A DNA stretch of 5,432 bases from Thermoplasmata archaeon (lineage in GTDB: Archaea; Thermoplasmatota; Thermoplasmata; WALJ01): contig WALJ01000134.1 of NCBI GenBank assembly GCA_015522885.1, positions 1 through 5,432 on the forward strand, in the 5' to 3' direction. Below, one piece after another: positions 1 through 5,266 of the stretch. The stretch's first letter is position 1, and every line of letters starts with the position of its first letter. The translations under genes and the position numbers were made by a program. Under the pieces are notes generated by a model. It had not been told where the DNA came from. It saw only the letters and a list, made by a program, of their open reading frames with translations, and did no database searches.

Positions 1-1
1 A

Positions 2-109
2 TTCTCCGCTGTAAAGCGTATGTTTGGGGAATGCATACGAAGTTGCAGGAAAAGGAGCATGTATCGGGAAGCAAAGCTGAAATTCCGGCAGCAGATAAGA
101 GATGTATAA
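2..109 (+). CDS. C-terminal end of a DDE-type transposase (partial, 5' end outside window)
   Basis: The second forward frame is open from the window edge to a TAA at 107-109 and gives 35 residues. It begins FSAVKRMFGECIRS and continues with a charged stretch containing MYREAKLKF. An 'FS-x-x-KR-x-FGE' block followed after a short spacer by 'E-x-K-x-K' is typical of the last portion of IS4/IS5-like DDE transposases, where the Glu of the DDE triad lies just upstream of or inside such a block. The expected aromatic-Asn ending (YN-like) is absent, so the end may be degenerate. The assignment rests on motif recognition over a very short stretch. A different frame (codons 1-120, stop TAG at 121-123) is also open but has no recognisable motif. 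If correct, an insertion-sequence remnant borders the regulator's upstream region. Its terminal repeat could not be identified. Confidence 0.4.
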   Translation, partial: FSAVKRMFGECIRSCRKRSMYREAKLKFRQQIRDV

Positions 110-125
110 TCGGCACCCGATAGGC

Positions 126-146
126 TCTTTCAATCTATGTGAAAGA
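126..146. repeat. 7-bp perfect hairpin downstream of the transposase fragment
   Basis: TCTTTCA (126-132) and TGAAAGA (140-146) are perfect inverted repeats around a 7-nt loop. The hairpin lies 17 nt after the presumed transposase stop. No U-run follows on either strand, so it does not look like an intrinsic terminator. It may be part of an insertion-sequence end or chance. Confidence 0.3.
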
Positions 147-247
147 AGAATTACGCTCTATATGGGAGTGGTGCTGCAGAGCAGAAGGAAGATAAGGCAG
201 AGAAGGGAAGACAGAAGGGAGATGGCTGTGTTTGCCATCGGCGTGCT

Positions 248-267
248 TCACAATATTTTCAGTGTGA
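248..267. promoter_or_regulatory. Operator-like dyad TCACA-N10-TGTGA
   Basis: TCACA (248-252) and TGTGA (263-267) are perfect 5-bp inverted arms around a 10-nt AT-rich centre. This geometry suits a dimeric helix-turn-helix protein contacting two successive major grooves. The dyad lies about 55 bp upstream of the putative TATA box of the regulator gene. Its function is inferred only from symmetry and position. Confidence 0.25.
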
Positions 268-271
268 GAGG

Positions 272-304
272 TGTGGGATAATTTTGTCCCAATGCCGTCC
301 CACA
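272..304. promoter_or_regulatory. Nested dyads around TGGGA / TCCCA upstream of the regulator promoter
   Basis: TGGGA (274-278) pairs with TCCCA (287-291), giving an 18-bp element with 14 symmetric positions. The longer arm TGTGGGA (272-278) is also a perfect inverted repeat of TCCCACA (298-304). One left arm thus has two possible right partners. The centre of the inner dyad (282.5) is 25 bp from the centre of the preceding dyad, and its right edge is about 33 bp upstream of the TATA box at 324. This is a plausible place for an activator or autoregulatory site. No experimental or comparative support is available from the sequence alone. Confidence 0.3.
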
Positions 305-315
305 GGCAAATCTTT

Positions 316-331
316 CGCCAAAGCTTTTTAA
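316..331 (+). promoter_or_regulatory. Archaeal BRE/TATA promoter of the HTH_10 regulator
   Basis: CTTTTTAA (324-331) is a TATA-like box preceded by an A-rich BRE-like stretch, CCAAAG (318-323). Archaeal transcription usually starts about 25-27 nt after the TATA centre, here near 352-354. That leaves a leader of about 30 nt before the regulator ATG at 384. It also places the start almost exactly on the ATG of the 11-codon upstream frame. Confidence 0.5.
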
Positions 332-351
332 GCCCCTTCGGTTTGGGCACC

Positions 352-387
352 ATGGTCTGCTTGTCGAATTCAGGAGGAAGCTTATGA
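352..387 (+). CDS. Possible 11-codon upstream mini-ORF overlapping the regulator start
   Basis: ATG at 352-354 opens a frame encoding MVCLSNSGGSL and ending at TGA 385-387. The stop overlaps the regulator's ATG (384-386) as ATGA, a typical arrangement for translational coupling. The predicted transcription start is at 352-354, so this frame could be translated from a leaderless or nearly leaderless mRNA. The regulator's AGGAGG site lies inside it. Short frames arise easily by chance. Position and overlap are the only support, and the peptide itself has no recognisable motif. Confidence 0.25.
   Translation: MVCLSNSGGSL
372..377 (+). promoter_or_regulatory. Strong Shine-Dalgarno site AGGAGG of the regulator
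   Basis: AGGAGG is a perfect six-base match to the archaeal anti-Shine-Dalgarno core. It is separated by six bases (AAGCTT) from the ATG at 384, which fixes that start codon with good confidence. Confidence 0.8.
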
Positions 388-1016
388 TTGAGGCCACGCT
401 GGCCGTAAAAATGAGCGAGAGCTGGATAAGAGATATCCTCTTGAAGTATCCTGTAAGAATAAAGTTTCTGGGCTGGATACCTTCGGAAGAGACGGAAGGA
501 GGAAAGAGCCTTGTGGAGATAAGGGGTCCGGAAGATGCCGTAGCAGATGTTTCTCAGTCCCTCAAGGACAACCCTTTCATCTGCAAGATACAGATATCGA
601 AGGTCGGCAAAGGAAGCATTCTCGGAACCGTAGAGCTCAACAAATGTGCGATATGCAGGGCGATACCGGGAACGGACTGCTTTCTGACCCATGGTGTTAC
701 CACGGAAGACGGTTCTCTTCTTCTCAGGATAATGACTGAGGAAAGGGGCAATCTCAGGCGCTTCATCTCGAAGCTTGAGGAGGATGGATGCGGTATACGA
801 ATAATATCCCTGAGAGACCCTGAAAAGGAGGATTTGCTCACTGAGAGGCAGGAAGAGATACTCAGAACAGCCTATGAGATGGGGTATTTCGAATATCCGA
901 AAAAGGTGAACATAAAGGAGCTTTCGGAGCGCCTCGGAATGTCCATTTCCACCCTATCGGAGATGCTGAGAAAAAGCGAAAGAAAGGTACTGGAATACTA
1001 TTTTTCGGCTAAATGA
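384..1016 (+). CDS. HTH_10 (bacterio-opsin activator-type) transcriptional regulator
   Basis: This encodes a 210-residue cytoplasmic protein, probably a DNA-binding transcription regulator. Residues about 152-207, starting LTERQEEIL, match the HTH_10 pattern of archaeal Bat-like regulators (COG3413). They include an N-terminal helix, a 'G-x-F/Y-x-x-P' turn (YFEYPKKV), and the helix-turn-helix itself, with IKELSERLGMSISTLSEMLR as core and recognition helices. Residues 1-150 form an alpha/beta sensor-like half of unknown ligand. It carries a Cys/His cluster (C88, C91, C99, H103) that could bind metal or sense redox state, plus isolated C67 and C136. There is no signal peptide or membrane segment. 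The start is set by the AGGAGG six bases upstream. The last 19 nt overlap the 3' end of the convergent phosphoesterase gene. The family assignment is secure from the HTH part; regulon and ligand are unknown. Confidence 0.85.
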   Translation: MIEATLAVKMSESWIRDILLKYPVRIKFLGWIPSEETEGGKSLVEIRGPEDAVADVSQSLKDNPFICKIQISKVGKGSILGTVELNKCAICRAIPGTDCFLTHGVTTEDGSLLLRIMTEERGNLRRFISKLEEDGCGIRIISLRDPEKEDLLTERQEEILRTAYEMGYFEYPKKVNIKELSERLGMSISTLSEMLRKSERKVLEYYFSAK

Positions 1017-1639
1017 TGCAATTCGGCTGAGATTTTATCATCGATATCTATTATAGCAAATCTCCCGTCCTTTGCCGGCCCGGGATTCACGAAGACAGTC
1101 CCGTCTTTTTCTTCTATTCCCGGAGACTCGTGTATGTGCCCGAAAATCGACAATCTGGGTCTGTATTTTTCAACGACCTTTCTTATGGCCTCACTTCCTC
1201 CCCTATGCCCGAATGCGGTGCGGTCGAGAATGCCGTATGGCGGGGTATGGGTTACCAGAACATCGGCTCCGTTACAGATAGAGTCCAGTATTGTGAATAT
1301 TCTCTCTTCCGAGTAGGTGAAGAGGGTGGAAAATGGCAGTGGGTTTGATGCGCCGAGACCCGCAAAAACAAGACCTTCTATTTCAGCTCTTTTTCCATGC
1401 AAATCGATGGTTCCCGTTTCCTCAAAGACCTCCGTGATATCAGGAGCGTCGCAGTTGCCCGGCACTGCGGCCTTTTTGCCGGGGATTGCAGAGAGTATTT
1501 TCAGAGCATCGGCTCTGCTGAAATGGGTGATGTCCCCCGAGATTAGCGTGAGATTTACATTCACTTCCTTCGTTTCCTCGATAATCTGCTTTACGGACCT
1601 GACGGAACTGTGTATATCGGAGATTACAAGGATTCGCAT
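998..1639 (-). CDS. COG2129-type metallophosphoesterase (Icc-related, archaeal)
   Basis: This is a 213-residue calcineurin-like phosphoesterase with the complete two-metal motif set: D8 and H10 in ISDIH, D36 in SGDITH, N62 in GNCD, H131 in VTHTPPYG, and H168/H170 in GHIH. The order, the GNCD variant (Cys where many relatives have the GNH His), the GLGASNP-x-PF segment at about 94-103 and the VNPGP block at 184-188 are characteristic of archaeal COG2129 'Icc-related' phosphoesterases. The expected activity is metal-dependent phosphomonoester or phosphodiester hydrolysis in the cytoplasm; the physiological substrate is unknown. The ATG lies two bases after the DP2 stop with no Shine-Dalgarno site of its own, which implies re-initiation by ribosomes leaving DP2. 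The length is normal for a stand-alone enzyme, and there is no OB-fold extension, so it is not the DP1 subunit. Its 3' end overlaps the convergent regulator gene by 19 nt. Confidence 0.88.
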   Translation of the reverse strand: MRILVISDIHSSVRSVKQIIEETKEVNVNLTLISGDITHFSRADALKILSAIPGKKAAVPGNCDAPDITEVFEETGTIDLHGKRAEIEGLVFAGLGASNPLPFSTLFTYSEERIFTILDSICNGADVLVTHTPPYGILDRTAFGHRGGSEAIRKVVEKYRPRLSIFGHIHESPGIEEKDGTVFVNPGPAKDGRFAIIDIDDKISAELHHLAEK

Positions 1640-1641
1640 GC

Positions 1642-4600
1642 TCAGAAGAAATTGTCGAGGCTTTTAAGTTTTGTCTCCTCGTTGTCAAAGAGAGACTCCA
1701 TATTTCTGGCCAGAACCTCGACCCTCTGGGCCATATAAGGAGATATCTCGTATTTCGCCGCAAGCTTCCTCGTTATCTCCACATATTTCTCCACACTGCT
1801 CTGATGGACTGTCAGAACAAGCTTCCCTCCGCATTTGTCGCATTTTCCGGAAAGAGGGACCCTTCTGTACTTGGCTCCGCAGCTGGTGCACCTGAACTTC
1901 TGCGTCGCAAATGCCCTCATATTCCCCATGATATCCCTTACAAAGTGCGTGGAGATTATCCTCTCGACGACATATTTTGCATCGACGGCATCTATCTTCT
2001 CCGCCAGGCTCATCTGACCGTTTATTTTGTCTCCTATTGACTTCAGAACCGTATATCTCGACTGGAGAGGCCCTTCGGAGATGTCTGCGGTATCATGGGT
2101 AAAGCACAGACCCTCATACTGCTCCGGCCCCCCTATTCTCTTTTTCACATGGTCCATTATATCCGAGACATCCTTCGGGTTCGCATATTTCAGCGTGGCC
2201 CTGTAAAATTCAAGCGGATATCTGCCCATAACATCCAGATTGTGCGCTTCCTTGTCTATCTCCGCGGGTTTTATCTTTGTCGTAAGAACGAGAGGCGCAT
2301 CCATGAGACCTCCTCTGCTCGATGGCAGAAACGACCTCGAAAAGTTGAGCAGTCCGTCGAGAAGAAGCATGATGCAGTCTTCGTCACCATCGCAGTTCCT
2401 TCTTTTTGCGGTATGGAAATAAGGATGTCCCATACCTATGTTCGCCTTTGTATATCCTATTATTCTGGCAAGGACACCGCCGGATGTGTGCGGAGCGAGA
2501 CCGACGACCAGATGCCCTATGAGGTCCCTTGCATTTTCTGCGTTGTAAAACCTCGGCAGGCCATATATCTTCTCGAGCTCGTCATCTATGAACCTCGAGA
2601 CATTGACAAGATATTCTCCGGCTTTTACCGAAACCACAATGTCCTGAGGCATGAGCTCCAGAACCTGCTCTTCATCCTCCAGTTCTCTGCCGTCCTTATC
2701 CCGGATATAACCGAGACTCTTGGCGGTTTCCACATCTATGCCAATCTCACGCGGTCTGAAATGGGTGAGAGGCACATCTGTCATATCGAACCTGCATGTA
2801 CCGTCCTTGAACACGAAGACGCGGTGTTTTGCCCTGAGAATTCCTTTTTCGAGTATCTCGGGAACTTTCTCTCTTGAAATCATCCCTTTGACGCCTTTTA
2901 TATCCGGTATGCGCTCCCCGATATTCTCCGCAGCCTGAGAAAGAAGCTCTTTTATCGGCATTTCCTGCTCTTTTATTCGCCCTTCGAATATTGTCGGGCT
3001 TCCGCAAACGGGGCAGTAAGGCAGTATGGTCCTCTTGCCGCATTTTTCATTCGAGCACCTCCTTATGCCCACTTCAACCTTTATCCTTCCCTTTCTGGCA
3101 GCTTCCTTCACAAGCCTCTGGCTTCCTCCGTTTGTGCTCAGGGGAAAGAGAACATGAGGTGCCGGCTCCATCTTTCTTTCCCTGGCCTTTTCTGGCCTGC
3201 CCATTCTCGCCCCTATTCTGGTTGGTGCCTTTGCCATTATCTTAACACCGGAGAGCTTCGAGACAAGTTCCAGCCCGTCCTTAGCATCAGGAGCTTTACC
3301 ACCTTTTATACCGTTTTTCGTGGATTTTAAACCCAGAGAATAAGAGAGAGCTCTTCCTTTTTCCACCGCATAGAAATTGTCTTTGACCTTGTAGAGAGCT
3401 CCGAGCCCTATCAGAATCTCCTTTATCTCGGAATTTTTCGGGATTTTCAGTTTTTCTCCATCGATTTCTCCGTTTTTCGCAATATATTCCCTCAATTTTT
3501 CTATATCGCCAATACTAATCTCATGCCAGAAAAAGTTGAAATTGGGATGCAGGGGAACATCGTATTTTTTCGAGAATTCGAACGCCTCATCGCTGCTCCA
3601 TTCCATGTGATTTTCAGGTATTTTTCCATATTTTTCCTCGGCCTCAAGTTCCCACCATTCGACAGAAAATGAGGCTGGCATCAGCGGATGATTGTTCTCG
3701 AGGAACTCCCCGAAGGGTATCAGTATTTCGCCGACATCCGCAATCCTTTTCACATCTTTTCTCAGCTTTTTCATTTCCCTGCCGCTGTTGACCTGCACGA
3801 AATCTCCGTTTCTCAGCTCCACCATCGGGCCTTCTATCGCATCGCATGGTGTTATGACTCCCGCCTTTCCCGGCCTCTCTATCTTTATCTGCGTTCCGAG
3901 AGCGGGAAAATCGTCAAGAGCGTACATCGTGGCCGGATTCACGGCTATGGCGGCTATACCTGTCGTTCTGCCTCTGCCGTATCTCAGCCTGAAACCTCCT
4001 TTTGCACTAGGCCCAGAGAATACCGGTCTTCCGGCCAGAACATCCTTTATGAACTTGTAGTTCGGCCCGACCTGCCTGCCCTCATCCGACTTTGCTTTTC
4101 CGTATTCGGAGATGTATTTGTCTATGAAGCCCCAGCCGTCGATATTAAGAGAATCCACATACTTTTTTATCTTGCTGGCCTTCAGGCACATACCCTCCGC
4201 TATGACAAGGCAGGCACCTCCTCTGAGTCTGTTGGTCTCAACCCTCTTCAGGTTCCTGTAACCGGAGACCTCCTCTTTTTCCGTTCCTTCCCCGTCTATG
4301 CAGACCGGACAGTTTCTTGCGATGACCTCAATCTCATCGGCGCTCGGCTTGTACTGAAGGTGCTGCGCTCTTTCATAGAGCGGGATTTCCTCCTTATATC
4401 TCTCTATCTCCTCGTCCCTCGGTTTGTACTCCGATATGCCCAGTTTCCTTCTGACAATGTCCCCTATGAGTACGCTGAGAGCCTGCCCTGTCCCTCCTGC
4501 GGACCTTATCGGGCCTGCGAAGTATATGGAGAGGTATTTCGTGCCGTCGTCGTTGTCCCTTATCTTTACACCTACAATTCCCTCGAGCGGCGCAACCAGT

Positions 4601-4959
4601 ATGCCTTCGGTCAGAACCGCGAGGCCGATTCTTATGGATGTGTCTACGGCCTCTTCGGTATTCAGGGTCTTTCCCAGCCTCTCCGCGGTCCTTTTCGCCA
4701 TCTCTATGGCAACGAGCTCTCTGTTGTCCAGCTCTTTGCTCAGCTCCCTTATCTCATCGGCCACCCCCTCCACCGGGTATCCCTGCTGCAAAAGCAGTTT
4801 CTCCACCCTCATGGCAAGGTCCTTGGCCCTCGGAATCTCCACTTCGTCGACAGGGTCTCTGTGCTTCTTCCTTGCTTTGTCCGCTATCCGATAACATCGT
4901 TCCGCCTCCGTTTCGAGTTCATCGAAGTATTTCCCGATTTTCTCTGAGAATTCCGCCAT
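1642..4959 (-). CDS. polC: DNA polymerase D (archaeal DNA polymerase II) large subunit DP2
   Basis: This is the 1105-residue catalytic subunit of the archaeal family-D replicative polymerase, which works with DP1 (3'-5' exonuclease) and PCNA. The N-terminus (YFDELETEAERCYRIADKAR, then DPVDEVEIPRAKDLA) is the usual DP2 start. A CPxC pair is at 217/220, SGYRNLKRVETNRLRGG spans about 232-248, and SGPSAKGGFRLRYGRGRTTG spans about 315-334. A four-Cys zinc site (C635, C640, C649, C652) comes before the polymerase core. The catalytic motif NCDGDED is at 855-861, with the metal-binding aspartates D857 and D859. A C-terminal zinc ribbon has C1024, C1027, C1040 and C1043. The last residues, LKSLDNFF, form a PCNA-interacting (PIP-like) tail lacking the usual first Gln. 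No intein interrupts the gene, although inteins are common in DP2 genes. Residues about 445-550 are Lys/Glu-rich, encoded by locally AT-rich DNA, and probably a variable linker. The gene leads an operon with the phosphoesterase. Confidence 0.97.
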   Translation of the reverse strand: MAEFSEKIGKYFDELETEAERCYRIADKARKKHRDPVDEVEIPRAKDLAMRVEKLLLQQGYPVEGVADEIRELSKELDNRELVAIEMAKRTAERLGKTLNTEEAVDTSIRIGLAVLTEGILVAPLEGIVGVKIRDNDDGTKYLSIYFAGPIRSAGGTGQALSVLIGDIVRRKLGISEYKPRDEEIERYKEEIPLYERAQHLQYKPSADEIEVIARNCPVCIDGEGTEKEEVSGYRNLKRVETNRLRGGACLVIAEGMCLKASKIKKYVDSLNIDGWGFIDKYISEYGKAKSDEGRQVGPNYKFIKDVLAGRPVFSGPSAKGGFRLRYGRGRTTGIAAIAVNPATMYALDDFPALGTQIKIERPGKAGVITPCDAIEGPMVELRNGDFVQVNSGREMKKLRKDVKRIADVGEILIPFGEFLENNHPLMPASFSVEWWELEAEEKYGKIPENHMEWSSDEAFEFSKKYDVPLHPNFNFFWHEISIGDIEKLREYIAKNGEIDGEKLKIPKNSEIKEILIGLGALYKVKDNFYAVEKGRALSYSLGLKSTKNGIKGGKAPDAKDGLELVSKLSGVKIMAKAPTRIGARMGRPEKARERKMEPAPHVLFPLSTNGGSQRLVKEAARKGRIKVEVGIRRCSNEKCGKRTILPYCPVCGSPTIFEGRIKEQEMPIKELLSQAAENIGERIPDIKGVKGMISREKVPEILEKGILRAKHRVFVFKDGTCRFDMTDVPLTHFRPREIGIDVETAKSLGYIRDKDGRELEDEEQVLELMPQDIVVSVKAGEYLVNVSRFIDDELEKIYGLPRFYNAENARDLIGHLVVGLAPHTSGGVLARIIGYTKANIGMGHPYFHTAKRRNCDGDEDCIMLLLDGLLNFSRSFLPSSRGGLMDAPLVLTTKIKPAEIDKEAHNLDVMGRYPLEFYRATLKYANPKDVSDIMDHVKKRIGGPEQYEGLCFTHDTADISEGPLQSRYTVLKSIGDKINGQMSLAEKIDAVDAKYVVERIISTHFVRDIMGNMRAFATQKFRCTSCGAKYRRVPLSGKCDKCGGKLVLTVHQSSVEKYVEITRKLAAKYEISPYMAQRVEVLARNMESLFDNEETKLKSLDNFF

Positions 4960-4961
4960 TT

Positions 4962-4969
4962 ATCATCCT
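4962..4969 (-). promoter_or_regulatory. Shine-Dalgarno-like site of DP2
   Basis: On the minus strand AGGATGAT precedes the ATG by two bases. It resembles the archaeal consensus AGGAGGTGAT with the central GG missing. The purine-rich AGAGGAAA just upstream could also contribute. This supports the start at 4959, which also fits the normal DP2 N-terminus. Confidence 0.45.
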
Positions 4970-5013
4970 TTTCCTCTGGAGTTGAGCGCTGAAATACCCT
5001 ATACATTGCAGGT

Positions 5014-5021
5014 GTATAAAG
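5014..5021 (-). promoter_or_regulatory. TATA box of the DP2-phosphoesterase operon
   Basis: The minus strand reads CTTTATAC here, a good archaeal TATA box. A start about 26 nt downstream would fall near 4991-4993 and give a leader of about 32 nt before the DP2 ATG. The upstream AATAACC is only a weak BRE. Confidence 0.5.
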
Positions 5022-5093
5022 GTTATTGTTTCCGAATATTGTCAATCTAACGATATATTCTCATCCATTCATCGGATACTCTGTTTTCTTCGA

Positions 5094-5101
5094 TTTTATA
5101 G
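5094..5101 (+). promoter_or_regulatory. TATA-like box ahead of the stem-loop array
   Basis: TTTTATAG is TATA-like. Its centre (5097.5) predicts a transcription start near 5123, which coincides with the first base pairs of the stem-loop series starting at 5121/5122. There is no clear purine-rich BRE upstream, so the support is mainly positional. Confidence 0.3.
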
Positions 5102-5140
5102 TCAGAGACATAAGCTTCTATAGTTGGAGACATAACCTTC
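5097..5140. repeat. 22-bp tandem direct repeat, two copies
   Basis: The units at 5097-5118 and 5119-5140 both begin TATAGT, contain GAGACATAA and end CTTC. They are identical at 19 of 22 positions, differing at positions 7, 8 and 18. A third copy is not recognisable. Both units contain a 12-base stretch complementary, with one wobble or mismatch, to 5151-5162, so either could form the first helix of the neighbouring stem-loop array. Confidence 0.75.
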
Positions 5141-5266
5141 TAAACTAATGATGTCTCCGACTGGTAGTCACGAAGGAGAATTATGGAGGAATTCTCCTGA
5201 CTATTACTCCTTTTCAGGAGTAAAGCTCGGAACTATCGTTCCTCGTCTAGCCTTCTGAAAGAGGGC
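5121..5266 (+). ncRNA. Array of five consecutive stem-loops; candidate structured RNA
   Basis: Five helices follow one another. H0 pairs 5122-5133 with 5151-5162 (12 bp, one G-U). H1 pairs 5174-5182 with 5190-5198 (9 bp, loop ATGGAGG) and extends across a 4-nt bulge by 5165-5169 with 5199-5203 (5 bp). H2 pairs 5204-5211 with 5216-5223 (8 bp, loop TTTC) and directly abuts H1. H3 pairs 5229-5233 with 5238-5242 (5 bp, loop TATC). H4 pairs 5250-5256 with 5260-5266 (7 bp, one G-U, loop GAA). Both internal wobbles are G-U only if the plus strand is the RNA; on the minus strand they would be A-C mismatches. No known RNA family (tRNA, 5S, SRP, RNase P, C/D or H/ACA guide) is recognised. It may be an independent small RNA, a leader of a gene beyond the window, or part of a MITE-like element. 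Confidence 0.4.
5174..5200 (+). other. Shine-Dalgarno plus ATG mini-frame (MEEFS) inside hairpin H1
   Basis: AGGAG (5174-5178) sits four bases before ATG 5183-5185, which opens a five-codon frame MEEFS ending at TGA 5198-5200. The Shine-Dalgarno bases are locked in the H1 stem and the ATG is in its loop. The stretch ATGGAGGAATTCTC (5183-5196) matches the first 14 bases of the DP2 coding sequence at 13 positions, on the opposite strand. It could be a decoy, a leader peptide or coincidence. Confidence 0.25.

Noticed and set aside
135..692. Minus-strand open frame of 185 codons covering the regulator's 5' half and upstream region
   Set aside because: It has no domain or plausible ribosome site. 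It is antisense to the regulator, whose HTH and Shine-Dalgarno site are clear.
998..1639. Identity of the phosphoesterase as the PolD small subunit DP1
   Set aside because: At 213 residues it is far too short, lacks the OB-fold region, and has COG2129-specific blocks such as GNCD and GLGASNP.
2380..2420. Intein in or near the DP2 catalytic motif
   Set aside because: The NCDGDED motif is uninterrupted and the protein is 1105 residues, the size expected without an intein.
3688..4947. Long plus-strand open frame (419 codons) opposite the start of DP2
   Set aside because: It is antisense to a fully conserved DP2 region and gives a low-complexity, Arg/Tyr/Ser/Leu-rich product with no motif. It is a mirror of DP2 codon bias.
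5148..5200. C/D box guide RNA, with ATGATGT as box C and CTGA (5197-5200) as box D
   Set aside because: Box C deviates at its last base, no convincing C'/D' pair is present, and the segment forms strong internal helices incompatible with a C/D guide.
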